From Plasmopara viticola (Eukaryota > Oomycota > Peronosporomycetes > Peronosporales > Peronosporaceae), in NCBI GenBank assembly GCA_001695595.3, contig MBPM02000013.1, positions 620,001 to 684,000 on the forward strand: a stretch of 64,000 bases of DNA. The letters run 5' to 3'. Made by a program: the position numbers and the translations under genes. The notes beneath the pieces are model-generated. The model was not told the DNA's origin and made no database searches. It saw only the letters and a program-made list of their open reading frames with translations. Positions 1 through 13,800 of the stretch are shown piece by piece (position 1 is the first letter of the stretch; every line of letters starts with the position of its first letter).

Positions 1-307
1 TACATGTTTTAAATATGAGTGGCCGAGCAAAAGAAGCTTGACTTAAGCGGAATAAGACCGACACTAATACTGGAGCCCCTGATATAAATGCCGATAAATT
101 TTGAGTAGAAATCACAGAGTGATAAGCAGATCGATTTTTTTTGGTGATCTTCACAAATAAAATTAAAATTGACATTATTAATGTTTTGTCTTGAAGTACC
201 GACACAGCCTGTCTGTGTGTTGTTGTTCTGGATCTAACTGAATGAACGTATAATCAAGAGATAAATCATATTCCACCACACATATGTTGACTCTTCAGCT
301 TTAAAAT

Positions 308-440
308 GCGCTTCATTTGGTGTCGCGACATCTATTAGATGCTTGCCTCCAAGATTGCAATGCTTAAAATCTAATTTAAACTAACATGGATTGACAATTT
401 GCGCTTCATCTGGTGTCGCGTTAGCCATTCGATGCTTGTT
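308..440. repeat. Two-copy short direct repeat
   Basis: A motif beginning GCGCTTCATTTGGTGTCGCG at 308-327 recurs at 401-420 with one change (GCGCTTCATCTGGTGTCGCG). Both copies are followed by a partly matching tail containing GATGCTTG. The spacing is 93 bp. It is probably a degenerate tandem duplication or a fragment of a repeat element; no function is visible. Confidence 0.6.
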
Positions 441-3400
441 GAAAATGCATTAATTACACCTACGCGATACTTGCTCTATTCATCTTGCTGTGTGTGAGAG
501 GTGGCAGTATATCATGATAAACACGTTATGAAATGTACACCAGAGAAGCAAAACATTGCACCACGAAGACTGAATAAGCAAGCCTTGAACACATTATGAA
601 GCTCATTGCAATACTTATAACCACAAGTGTGGTCGCTCGATCAACCGTACCCCATACCCTATTCATTATAATAGGCCTTACTCTTTCCTTTTATACAAAG
701 CTTTTTTGGCTGTGACCGCACATTAGTCGCTTCCGCTGGTGCTATGCTGACTGAGCTCTAGAGTATAAATTCTGCTTGACAGTAGTCTTATTGATTGTGC
801 GTTATTGCAGCTCGATAAAAACGGGCATGTGCAAGTCATCTCGTGCCAGTCCAGGCGGAACAGGACTTCCATCGAAAGTATTTTATCTATAACAAGGTTT
901 ACCTGCCATAAAAAATGCCTGAGTCATGCTCCGCTTTCATCTGAGGCTTCTTAACCCATCCTTTTTTTCAGATCCTGCATCCGTAAAGACGACTTTAAAT
1001 GAAGTCCACTTGCCTCATAGAATGACAAATTGAATGTCATTTTTGTATGTACAACTTCCGCGCCAACCACAAGCTTTGCAAATCCAATGTGCTCGCCGAC
1101 GCACTTTTGTGTAGACAAGAGTCTTGTATCTGCGAACGCTTTTTTTTATCAAATATCTGAATGCTAATCTTAAGCCTTTGATTAAATTATTTATCTGTGG
1201 CAAAGGTGTTACAATCGAGTGGCAATTTTCCACAACTGCTTTAATATGAAAAGGCAAACGGTCTATTTTACTATAGGGTTGATTCAGAAGACCCAGCTTA
1301 AGTCGATGCTTCAAACGACGAGGACTTTAGCTTTGATTGCGAAAGGCACAATTGAAGTTCAACTAGGCCAAGAAATTTATTCATTTGATTCACAAAATAC
1401 ATGTGTCCTCAATTGGCTAAGTAGTGCGACCGGCTTGTCGACAGATCTTGTCAATACTAGCGGACTGTTGGAAGTTCGTAAGCCTCGACCGCACTTTTAA
1501 ATTGCCGAGCTCTGATGAACACACGGATACAGTGGTGATTGTACAAAATGCCTGAGTATTTAACTTTTTGAGCAGCCACTGTCACAAGAGCGATTCGAGC
1601 TCATTGATGCATTGCTCGCCGTAAAGGAAGAAATCGTCATAATGCTAGACCCGAAATCCCGCAAGCTTCCCAACAATGGCTTTCTGCATCTGTGAGTTGC
1701 GCGAATGTATACACGTGTCGACTACTATAGGTGTACACAGCGCTGAATGTCGTATCAATTACATTTGTTGGTACAAATGCAAGACAAACATGTAGAGCAA
1801 ATTCAGCAGGCCGGATCACGCTATGTAGAGTTTTAACGTCGTTGCTTGAGGTACGCGAAAAATATTTGACTGCATTTTACTAGCAGTTCTAATAAAAATT
1901 TACGCGCAACCACCGATATTGCCAGAGAAGGGAACATGATGGAGCAAGTGAGATGGTACAACGTAGATTTCAAATGCTTTGAAAATTTCTTCCTTAGCCC
2001 TTTTCACAACATTTGCCTTGATTGGGTAGTGTGCCTTTGTCAGCACCTTTCCTTAGACACGTTAGCCCAATACTAGCACATGAGGAAACTGCGTATTTCA
2101 TACCCGTCAGCGCTCTTGATTGGTGCACTACAGCTCGAAAGCAAACAGTGGTCAAAATAGCTACTTACAAAAGCTGTGCTTTACCAACTTATTCTTTCTA
2201 CTTAAGTACACCCTGACTTTGCGCTAAAACTTTGTGTCGTCCTGTTCGATAATTATTAGCTGCTTGCATGATCCTTAGAAGTATCGTCGCTCATGACTAC
2301 GACATTACGCTATATTTTAAGAAAAACAATACGCCATGGCACAATTAGAAGAAAAAAGTTGCCAGCCATCGATACCAATAAGCTAAGAAATTCGTTCTGT
2401 CGTCAAAATTAGTAAGTAAACATCGGTATAACTACATAATACCGCTTATCAATAGCATGCACGGCAAATTCTACTTTGATATTCCGCTTATGCTTATCCA
2501 CTTGCCTTGCTGGTACAGGTTATAGCCTGTCGTGCGTACTACCTTAACTGTAGTGACTATTCGCGCACTTAACTAATACGCTTTTCAACGTAACATTTTG
2601 GGCGTGTACGCAACGAAATTTAGATTAAGATCTCCACGAATAAGAATTTAGTCACGGCAAAAACCGTGTCTGCCTCTTTTTTTTGTCCTCTGTATGAGCA
2701 CCATTATCTTATTCTTTTGGTGCTTCAATTGCGAACCTTCCATCGACGGCTAGCAGTCCGTGGAGCGACGTCGAACGATTCTTCTTCGACGTTTTGATAA
2801 TTGAAAAAACTCTAAGAAAAGGCTGATCACATAGCATCAATAATTACTGTAAGAAGTGTGACGTGTGCAGAAAGGATCTTACCGTGGACGACTATTCACA
2901 CTCCTTAAATTTTCGGAAACGTGTGCGATTTAAAGATAATCTATGTGCTTTAGTAAGCAATAAATGCAGGATTTTATCCCTTTTACCCATCTTTATCGTA
3001 TAGTTGTCGTCGGTATAGGTAGCCTGTCGTGCAACAAAAGCCACGCTCTTTAAAGCCTAAAAGCTCGAATTTATGTATCGGCCCGTTATAAAGTAATATC
3101 TACTTCAAACATAACGCAGATTTCTGGAACTCTTTTTTGTCAAGACTTTGTATTCCTAGATATATGCAAGTCAAATCTTTTTTTCAACTTTCCGACATCA
3201 CTGCTGGAATTAGTACCTCATTACCTTATTATTCCACATACCAAGCGAATGGCTCATTTGAATATCGAGTGCCGTCCGCACTTTTGCATCTTTGTGGCCG
3301 TATATAAATGAAATTTTACAAAGGTCACAGTGCTCGAGTACTGTGCAGTACGTCGGCGCAAAGACGCTTTGCCGCCAGATGCCGACTCTGCCGCTCACAG

Positions 3401-5115
3401 ACCTTACGCCGTACGGGTCAATCACTGTACCTATAAAAATACAAGATCTCAATCCTCTGGTTTACTACAACTTGTCAACATTGGCGTTCGAGGTTCTGCT
3501 TCGAAGCCCAGACCTGCTGGTGAGCCTATGGCTTGTACCATTGTACAGCGATTTCTTTTGGGTGGTAAACTTTGTTTGTCACCCTTGCCACTCGTAATCT
3601 GAGCATCGTACACCTTGTGCTTATGATCAACCAGTGTATTCTTTGCAAATGCCAAGCTTATTCTTTAATCGGCCGTTGTTCACGATTACTGTAACCGATG
3701 GCGACAAAAGAGTGCGAGGCGCAGTCAAAACAAATTAAATTTCGCTTGATTCTCAATTCGTGGGTGGAACACATGCCCGTGACTAATGAGGGAGCAATGA
3801 CTGCTTGAAAGGATACATTGGTGCATGTATCATCAGGCTGCCGCGCCCAGCGTGGGACACATGGGGCTTTAAAAGCCAGAATCTTGGCTTCGCAAAAAAA
3901 ATAATCTGCATACTGCTGAGCTCGCTTGGCAGCTTGAAAAGCGTAGGCTCGAAGCCAGCAATGTAATCCTTGCCTGGGAAGCTCACGCCTGATGGCAATG
4001 CTAAAGATAATAAGAAGCTTTTTATTGTACAAGAAGTTGCCTTATAATCTCGTACTTCACGAAAGCTTTAGCGGTAACAATATGCAAGTAGATCAGTATC
4101 TACGATTTGAGACTGTTCGGCTGAAGACGCGTCGTGTTCTCACAGCGGACAGTATTTTGCCATCAACTGCCGCTTCGGGATTACAAGCTTGAAAATAAGC
4201 TTTAACAAATGACTGCCAATGCAACTTTATGTTTTTCTTGTGCCAAAAGTGCTTCACTTCAAGATCAAATCATCCATTATCGAGCCAGCATCGTCCTTAG
4301 ATTCCGTTCGTCAGAACTGAAGTTGGTAGCAGCCTGACTGTAATTACAGGATCCGGTGCGATCTTGATCTTTTTCGGCTTTGGAACTAATCTTTAACCGG
4401 TTGCCGCAGTCGGATCTCAATTTTTGAGAAGTGCTTGAAGGATATAATGGTCCTGCAGCAGGCTTATAAGCAAATAGTTATCAAGACTTTCTATCCGAAT
4501 AATCTACACTCTGAGGTCAATCAAGCCAACTGATAATTTAATACATTCGATGAACCAGCGGCGGCGGGAAGAGCGCACCTCGGCGGTAAACTTCTTACTA
4601 GTGCTGATTTGCTTATCCCATATGTCACTTCAACTGAAGCGTTCGAGCTTGCCAGCATTTAAGAGGATATGTTCTAGATTGACAACACCCTTCTGACCAC
4701 CCTGCCAATATAGTCGACAAACAAGCCCTGGCGCATAAAATATTGCTCGATCTTATTGCAGAGCAGGTCCAAGAGTTTGTTTGCTTGTGCTACTACTTGA
4801 CGCCTTGCGGTTTTATTTGCAACTTCTGACAGTGGCTCCGAGGATGTCTTGGCAATTCCGCCCCAATCTTGATCTTCTAATTGGGGGTTCGATGTTGGTT
4901 CATCAGTCAGCGTTGCTTCAAAATTCTCAGACATAAAAGTTCTCGGTCAGATCTCTGCTGAGGCCGACATCCACATGGCTGAACTTACCTCGGAAGGCCC
5001 CAGTGAGGCCTGAGATGGTCATGACGAAGCCATTTTAAGCACAAATGGATATAGTTTACTTTTGCATCGACGTGTATCTGCCTCATCAATGGTCTTTGGA
5101 GTGCAGCTCAAATCT

Positions 5116-5189
5116 GTGGACAGCACAACAATCTGTGCATATCTTTTTTTCAGTGGACAAGCACAAGAATCTGTGCATTTCTTTTTTAA
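5116..5189. repeat. 37-bp tandem duplication
   Basis: Two adjacent units, 5116-5152 and 5153-5189, each run from GTGGACA through AATCTGTGCAT to a T-rich end. They differ at a few positions. This is a simple local tandem duplication in non-coding DNA. Confidence 0.65.
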
Positions 5190-8100
5190 GAGCCATTGAA
5201 TTGCTTCGGCTCGTCAAGTATAAAGCATGGGGAAATCGCCTTACGCGACTCATTTCTCCGGATATTAGCTACTTATAGTCGCTTACATATATATCTACAA
5301 GCAAGAACAAGATCGCTGGTGTTATTTCGCTGTCGCTATGATCTCAACCTATCTAGCAACCAGATAAGTGCGCTATTCGCCCAGACATTTTATATTTTGA
5401 GTATATTTTTAAAATGCTCTGGAAGGCCGGTTACTAAGCTGGATTTGATCACTCAACTTTTTCAAGGTTTGAGTGTCGTTGGACTTCCCGTCAATCGACT
5501 GTGTGGCGACGCCTTAAACAGCTTCGCCGGTTGCTCTGCTTTCAGGGTTTTTATGGCCAGACGATAAAATTGTAGAGCCAGCTACCCACGCCATTCTGAA
5601 TGATCGCATTCTTGATTTGGATTCACAGTTCATGTGACTGTGTCAGCTCTTGCAGGCACTCATAAGCTTGTACTGTCAAGTTCATCCTCCGACTATCTAA
5701 GACAAGGATTGGACCAGAAAGAGAGCGAAGAAGGCCTGAGCTTGAAGCTTCCCAAAATTAAAGTGCTAGATACATTCTTTTGTTGCCGAGCATATACGAA
5801 AACTGATTTCCATACTTCGAGTCTTCTGCGGTACAAGCAAAACAATTACAATCTCACCAGGCTTACCATAGAAGTGCTGAATTGTACCTTGTAGGTCGAA
5901 ACTCTCTCTATTTAAATGGGAGACGTCTCTTTTGCGCAAATACTCCATGTCGTGCAATGATTCGACTCAAGCTTATTGCCTTGTCCATTGTATGGATAAC
6001 TGCTAATGTAAATCAACGTAGACAGCGTCATTTGAACATTCTTACTCTAGTCGAACAAGCACCTGCTTGTGATACTGAATGTTAAGAAAAGAATGCAGCG
6101 GCGAACGTTATGTCATAGAACGACAAACAATCGATACGACAAAAACTTGAGATCAACCTGTCCGAAGATAACATAATTCAGTCTCGTCTTCCTCTATAAA
6201 ATTAATATCAGCAATTTTCTGGTGCCTCATTTTTTCCATCGACATCTCACGGTCCGTATAGCGCTTGATGAGCTCTCACACGAGTTAGTCGGAGCAAGCC
6301 TCTCCCCATGCTCTGCCTATACTACTAGTAAAAATTTCTCGGCACGCGGAAGCGTCTAAGGCTAGGGCATTAGCAGAATCATATAACTTCTTCGCTAGTG
6401 CTTAAGCTTTTCCACTAACTAAAATAAATCACGCAATTCCTAGTAAAATAGTCTCAATGGGGGGGGGCAGCACTTATTGTGTAGGTGGAGTTGGTGAGTC
6501 TTTAGTGAATTTAATAAAGGCAATCTAGGATTTCATGCTAGGTTTTATATAAAAAGCACTTTCACAAAAAAAATAAAAAAGAAACTTAATATACAAACCT
6601 CATTTATGCATTAAAGTATCCTTTTCTCATCACCATATGCATTCTTTTGATAGCGCCCTTGCGTTAATCGCGTTTTTCCTATCAACTCCTGGCGAACTGA
6701 CCATCTGTCAAGGGAAAACGTCTGACATTCTGATAGCATCAGAAAATAAAAATGTTGAGCAATAGATTAGAATTATTAGAATGTGCAAGGCAACTAAAAT
6801 TATCTAAAATTGGCTTTAGCAAGTTCAATAGTCCGTTTTGACCCATGCTAATGTCATTAAACGTCTGATCCACATTAAACATCAATTCATGCTTGACTGG
6901 TCCCTGAATATTACCACGCAGACCTTTTACCTCAAAGTCATAGAGAATACTTTCTGGACACTATCATCGCCAACTTTTACGAATAGTTTGTCATGCTTGG
7001 AAAAAGATATAAACAACCGCAGTATCTCTATCACTTTCCTGAAGCTTAAATCGCTCAGTACATATGCAATAATAGGACGCATCATTATTAAAACAAATTC
7101 TTCTGAGCTTGCCAGTGTAGTATCTAAACATTTTCTAGGACCTAAGCTCGAAGCGGGCATTCGCGGGCAGCAAGCACTCACTGACTTGTAACTATTTAAA
7201 ATACTTCGTAAGGAGACAGAAAATGTTTAGATACTTTCCACTAAGCTCACTCATCAAATTGTTTTAATCTCTTCCCACTCGGACGTCACTCTTAGTGACT
7301 AAAAATTAATACAGCTACTAGACAGAACTTTGTCAAGCAAATTTACCATTACAAATGCATATCGTGACTCTCGAAGGGGTTGCATGGTGGACCTCGGACT
7401 TAATGGCCAGCTCCTGTATCACTTCGCCATTAAGATGCCGTCCTACATACCTTGTCTCATCGTTACTTGTGTACATTGACTTACCAAAACATGTTTAAGG
7501 TTTTGACATGGCATGACTTTGTGAAAGTCCATTACCTCAAACACGATTGTGAAAATTTAGTTGCCTTCGTCAGTAAGAGCAACTTTTTTGTAAAAATTTT
7601 TTTTTAAAGGGCCGTCATCTAGAAGTGATTTATCTCGTGGTAGCTTCTTCGTTTTCGATGAACAAATGCTGATTCTTTTTAAAAATATAATGACGTCGTG
7701 GTTGGACGCGGCGAGCAATCTATAGCAAATCTCAAGAGATAAAGGTTGTGTTTACCGAAGTAAACAAACCATTTTGATTTAATGGATTTACTCGGCCACC
7801 AGCTCTGCAAGAAAAATCGCACAAGAGCACACAAAAAATGGCGAAAGCGCTGCAGGAGATGACAGCTTTGACTTCGTTTCGAATTAATTGCACCGTGCTT
7901 TCAATAGATCATGAATGCTGCCTTACGTACTTTCTAAAATATGCGTCAGCGGCGCGCTGCCTTTGTATAATTATACTCCAGAAAAATTGATTTGCTATGC
8001 TCCAAGTAAGACACCGAGAGTATAATTAAAGTTGGATGCTCAAAAACCAATGATGCCAATCCAATTTTGACCCTGTGCCATTCCTATCTGTTCGTCCACT

Positions 8101-8230
8101 CATTTGTACCCAGCCTGTTGAATTTCTTATGTTAGCCTTTGAGATTTATAACTCATATTCGATTTTCTACATCTTTATGATTCGTATCATACTATTTCTC
8201 TCGTACTTTATGTGGTCCACGTCTTGTAGT

Positions 8231-8290
8231 ATGGACAGCAATAGCGATGCTAATGCTCTTTCCAACTGGCCTCCGACATGGCTATGGTGA
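8231..8290 (+). promoter_or_regulatory. Upstream ORF overlapping the SYF1 start
   Basis: An ATG at 8231 opens a short frame (MDSNSDANALSNWPPTWL) in a different frame from the proposed SYF1 start at 8278, and overlaps it. In the spliced message its stop codon is formed exactly at the junction (TG|A). It could reduce SYF1 translation. Alternatively it is the true N-terminus, if the exon boundary or a base is misjudged, since one extra base would join it in frame to the large exon. Confidence 0.35.
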
Positions 8291-10899
8291 AGGCCTCGAT
8301 CTTTATACTACTCACGCATAATTATCTAACGTGTTTCTTGACTCCACCATTCACGTAGATTGACGGCGTATTGTTCGAGTACGAAGAGGCGGCCACGCGC
8401 GAGCCCTTCGCCGTCCGGACTTGGATCTCGTACCTTGGCGCATTGTCCGACGCCCCTCTCGCCGACCGATGCAAAATTTACGAGCGCGGGCTCCAGTCTC
8501 TTCCTCGTAGCTACAAGCTCTGGAAACTCTACCTTGACGACGTGTACGATACACAAGTGCGTGGACAGCGCGTGGATTCACCACACTTTAACCAGCTTGT
8601 AACACTGTACGAACGTGCACTGGCACAGCTGTCCACAATGCCAAGACTGTGGCTCGACTACTTGAGAGTACTCCATGATATGTGTCTCGTCACAGCGCGT
8701 CGTCACGTCTTTGACAGAGCGCTGCGAGCATTGCCCATTACCCAGCACCATCGTATCTGGGTGCCGTACTTGGCCTTTGTCAAGCAGATTCGCGTGCCGC
8801 GCACGGCGGTGCGTGTGTATAAGAGGTATTTAATGCTTGAGCCGTCGAAACGAGGAGACTTCGTCGACTATTTAGTGTCAATAGAGCACTACGAAGAAGC
8901 TAGTGTGCAACTCGTACAGCTGATTGAAGCAGCGCAAGACAAGAAGACGAGTACGGATCGTACGCCACACAGTATGTGGATGCAACTGTGCGATATGGTG
9001 TCACAGCACCCAAAGCGTGTGGCCAAGTCGCTGGATATTGAAGCAATACTACGGAGTGGCATGACGCGCTTTAGTGACGAAGTGGGTCGCCTTTGGTGCT
9101 CGTTGGCAACCTATTTTGTACGATTGGGCATGTTTGAATCGGCACGGGACGTGTACGAAGAAGGCATTTGTACAGTCCTCACCGTGCGGGACTTTAGCAT
9201 GATCTTCGACGCGTACGTCAAGTTTATTGAGGCCATGCTCACGGCCGAGATGGAGCTAGCAGCTGGTGGCGATGAGGATGACGACGACGAAGACGATGAA
9301 GTGGATCATCAAGCGCAAGTCGATCGTTTGTTGAAAGTGTACGAGAACGTGGCCGATCGACGTCCATTGCTATTGAACTCGGTCCTTTTACGACAAAACC
9401 CACACAACGTGCGCGAGTGGGAAAAACGAGTAGAGCTTGTCAAGCCAGAGTTACAGAAAGTGATCCGAACGTACGCAGAGGCAGTGAAAACGGTGGATCC
9501 TAAAAAGTCAAGTGGACGACTGCCAACGCTCTGGATACAATTTGCCAAGTTTTACGACGAACACGGTGATTTGGACAACGCGCGAGCCATCTTTAAAAAG
9601 GCGATAGACGTTGAGTATCGCACGTTTCAAGAATTAGCTGCTGTATACTGCGAGTGGGTCGAGTTAGAACTTCACCACGAAAACTTTGATCAGGCACTCG
9701 AGATTGTGCGTCGTGCTTGTACGACTCCAGCTACACGCACTCTCCGTCTTCGTCAGCAGCAACCGCTTACGGCCAAAGACAATGTGCATTTGAGTGTCAA
9801 ACTATGGACTTTGCGGCTTGATCTCGAGGAGAGTTTAGGGGATCTTGGATCGACTCGCGCTGCCTACGACGAGGTCTTTGAACTTAAAATCATTACACCG
9901 TTGATGGTCCTGAATTATGCGGCATACTTGGAGGAAAATAAGTACTTTGAGGAATCGTTTCGGGTGTACGAACGTGGGCTCGCGCTCTTCCCGAAATTTC
10001 CGCACGCAAGTGATCTATGGCAGACTTACTTGACCAAGTTTGTCAAGCGTTATACTGGCACAAAGATGGAGCGTACACGCGACTTGTTTGAGCAGGCTAT
10101 TCGTGCTGCCCCGACCAAGTCTGTGCGTGCATTTTATGAAATGTATGCTGACTTTGAAGAGCAGCATGGGATGTTGCGCAATGTAATGACAATATATGAG
10201 CGCGCGTCCGACGCTGTTTCTGACGATGAAAAATTATCGATTTACGACAAATTTGTCAAAAAGTCGCAGAAATTTTTCGGCGTCGCAAAGGCTCGAGAAG
10301 TGTACCACCGCGGCATTGGCAAGCTACCCGACAAGGGTGTTCCGGCGTTATGTCTTAAATTTGCCCAAATGGAGACTAAATTAGGAGAATTTGATCGCGC
10401 TCGAGCTATTTACGCACATGCGTCTCAATTTTGTGATCCTCGTCAACACGAAAAGAGTTTTTGGAAGCTGTGGCATGAATTTGAAGTGGCACATGGCTCC
10501 GAGCACACTTTCCTTGAAATGCTGCGCATCAAGCGCTCTGTCGTGGCTCAGTACTCGCAAGTGAATTACGTCGCGTCTGACATTGCTCCTCAAATTGACA
10601 ATACGTCGAAAATTCCTGGAATGGTTGCAGCGTCAACGTCGGCACTTGCAGGGGATGCTATGGCTACTTTAGAAGCGCAGCTCGAGGTGCCACCAGCTGG
10701 CGAACGCGATACTCAGAAGCGGAAGGAAAACGCAATAATGTCCGAAACTGAGCGAAATGTACGGCAAAAGCAAATTGTGGAGGTGACGAACGAAGAAGAA
10801 ATTGAGTTAGATGACGAGAACGATGATGTGGAAGGAGACGGAGAAACTGACATTGAAGAACGTGAACTTCCACCAAGCTTAATAGGTGGCAGCGTTTAG
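8278..10899 (+). CDS. SYF1: Pre-mRNA-splicing factor SYF1 (XAB2), HAT-repeat protein
   Basis: SYF1/XAB2 is a scaffold of the Prp19/NTC spliceosome complex, acting in the nucleus in splicing (and, in animals, transcription-coupled repair). The large exon 8359-10899 encodes HAT/TPR-type helical repeats almost throughout. Family blocks include LFEYEE at the start, PRLWLDY, RALPITQHHRIW, LWCSLA, RDVYEEGI, RRPLLLNSVLLRQNPH, FEESFRVYERG and RARAIYAHASQFCDPR. The acidic tail carries EEEIELDDE near the C-terminus. A second acidic run (DEDDDDEDDEVD) lies near residue 310. The in-frame TAG just before ATT GAC GGC shows that 8359 is a splice acceptor (cacgtag, with a CTAAC branch site about 26 nt upstream). 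I join it to a 9-nt first exon, 8278-8286 (Met-Ala-Met), through a 72-nt intron with a GTGAAG donor. This gives about 849 aa, close to the human and yeast lengths. The first exon is the least certain part. The gene stands alone, with about 8 kb of gene-free DNA on each side. Confidence 0.93.
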
Positions 10900-13800
10900 A
10901 AAACAGACGCTGAAGCTGCGATTTTAAATAGCATGCCTCCAAGATCTTACCTGAGTTTTACGATATTGTGGACATTTTTCGTAAAGCTTCACAAAGTTAC
11001 TGATAATTTGTGAAAGTTTAAGTAAGAGTCTAAAGTGGTAGACTATCGTAAAAGATAGACGATCGGCTGTGGATACACACTATTTGTTGCGCTGCGAAAC
11101 CAATGTTCACATGCGAACCAAGAGCATACCATTGCAAGGGTGTGTGCGTCTTACACATAAAAAGTTCGTAAAAATAGGCTGCTCAAAGAAAGCTAATCAA
11201 GGAAATGCCTTTCATATGCACGTACTGTTTTTACTATAACATCGATCGTCTACGATTGATTTGTAAGTCTTCCAAGCGTTATACCTTGGTCGCCTTTGTC
11301 ATGGCGATGCACCTTAATTGAACATATTATCACAGCTTATTACGAGATTAACATTGCTCAAATACCTAAGTCTTGAGTAGGGAGACCTTTATAAGTAATT
11401 GAACTGACACTTTCACAGTCGGGATGTGTTGCCAAGAAGAGGTATTATGACAAGCAATACCACTTGCATCAAGCACTTCCATAGAATTTAACTACTGTCT
11501 AGATTAGGACTATAAAAGCATTCACGTAAACATAACAAGTATCTAACCACCTTCTCGCATCTTCCAAACACGCAGTTTGCACGGTCCGTAAGACTTGCTA
11601 ACTTGTATAGGCCTGTGAGACGGACTGCATTTGCGGCCGTCCCTGCCTCCGAGCAGTATAGCGCTCGAGCTCTACGAGCAAAATTTATGCTCGTAGCTTC
11701 TCCTTTGAAAGCTCCAGTGGTAGTGCCTGCTGTAGGTCCGAATCGATAAAGTTTGAGTTTTTGGAAGGGTTACCACAATTATTTTTTCTAAATTAAGAAA
11801 ATAGAGAGAACTGCTACGGCATCTTTAACCACAGTAAAGCCCATTAAGCCTTGGTGTTTGACAAAACAAAATGCAGCTAAGAGCACAACTCTTTGTATTT
11901 GAAGCAGTTCAGAGCAAAAATCTTCCGGTGAGCTTCGAGTTCCTTTAAAGCTCACGCATTCATACATGCAAGAAAAGTAGGCAAGAGCCGTATAAATATT
12001 TCGTTAGTTGAGGAAATTGGCAAATTTTACTTCGGTAGCGCATCTTCTCGAGCTCGTCAAAGTACGTATACGGGTTTGGGAAAGTCTCACCTCGCACCCA
12101 TCCTTTCAAATGGTAGGCTCCAGCAATTAATATGTAATTCAAGAGGAGTGACCCTTCAGAAAATGTAGCTCATTTGGAATGCCGTGAAATAACAAATTTT
12201 CGGTCTCAACGATCCCGAACACAGGGTTGTGGGCCCATTTACTCAATTCAAGTCGCACTGACAGGGGTTACACTCAAGGATCTCCCCATTTCATTCTAGC
12301 AAAGCTACAATGTCGACTTTTAAACCACCTATGAAGTTAATGCCCATATCTTAAAAAGCTATTTTAAGCGTCTTCAGCCGATGTAAATAATAACAAATTG
12401 CTCACTATTGATGTTCTTTAAGAATTGCGACGTCCACATTTGCAAAAAAATTCAAGCTTTTTGGTACCTCCCATGTCTATCCCGACGTTTACCTGTCAAA
12501 GCTTTCTTTCAAGTAAGAACATGGCTGACTAAAGTTCTGTAGCACGAGATTGTTCGATTCTCACCGATCACCTTGTCCACCAATCAGTCAAAAGCTCACG
12601 CTTCATAGCCACGGCATGCCCAGAACAAGTATTTCGAGAACAAATAGAATAGTTTGTGTCGCGTCAAGCATTACTAAAATTTAAGTTTGTATATTTCAAT
12701 CATATGCACGTCTAATATTGTCCCAGTACGCAGTCGAACCGAAAGCGAGATTGCCCACTGCTTTTCCATTGAGCACTAAAAGTCTGTTTCAGCTAGCAAC
12801 AATTCTTTGCCGGTGCGCAAAGTCTCTCTCTATCTTGGACTGTTAAGACTCGAAATGACGTCGTTGATTTGCGTGTACAACCAGCAGCTCACCACTCTTG
12901 ACTTTTTCTTTGGCCTTTGTCAAGCTCACAGGGGTTAATTTTGGTCGTTTTCAAAGCGTCTCATCTTAAGTGGTGGCGAGCAATTCTTTACTTAAGTGTG
13001 CAGCTTTTACCAGCGACCCTTCTCAGCCTTCGGGTCAGACGATGATTTGCTTTGGTAAATCTTTTTCGCGACACGCATGGATCATGTGCCGTTGCTTGCC
13101 GCAGTCAAGAAGGGGATGCTACATTGCTGGGCAACGCTGAGTTATAGCTCAACTGGTCACTTTTTCATAGTAGTTGTGCTTCAGCTATATATAAGTTGAA
13201 TTACAAAGAGTTAAAAGCCGAAATATTCTCAGAGATGGTGTTTCTCAAGATTTAAATGCTCTTGAGGCTGATCTTAAATTAGCCATTTGAGTGGCTTACT
13301 TTGCGACTTGCATCAAAGGTCTTGGAGGACTCCAAGGATTTGATACATCTTTTCTAAGGATTTCCCTGATGTGTTTATAATCAAATCGTTCATCGAATGG
13401 GAACAAGGCACAAAATTGACCTTGTGTTAAGCACGAATTCATATGTCAGCCGACAACTGTGATTGACACGCGAAATTTTTAGCTCGCCACCTTTTTCGCT
13501 TAAAAGAATAGAAAGCATGGTGCTAGAGTCGAGATCGCCGCACTTACGATCCGATCTTTCAATCATAGACTTGCTTATCCTTATCATAAGCCGAACAGTT
13601 CAGCAATACTTGCAATAGAATCTCTTGAGCGTTGGTTAACAGTATGTTTGACTACTCGTTGAACAGTGCGATGTTGATTATCATTAAATCGATCGAGGAA
13701 GCCGATAACATTTGTTACGGCGGCTTTTTGTCTAGCAGCATACATGTGTTACCAAACGCCTCAGCGACGATTAACAATTGGTCGCAATATTGTATCGATC

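Larger units (their letters stand above)
1..8277. other. Gene-poor AT-rich stretch, left flank
   Basis: I find no convincing gene here. Open frames are short (at most about 124 codons), mostly begin at TTG or CTG, overlap on both strands and show no domain I can name. The frame at about 1310-1500 (+) has a faint retroelement look but cannot be assigned. Two small direct repeats are listed separately. The composition and absence of genes fit the repeat-derived, decayed intergenic DNA usual between oomycete gene islands. Confidence 0.6.

Noticed and set aside
6838..7191. 117-codon plus-strand ORF as a gene
   Set aside because: It starts at TTG, an 84-codon antisense frame overlaps it, and no domain, splice-linked exon or repeat supports it.
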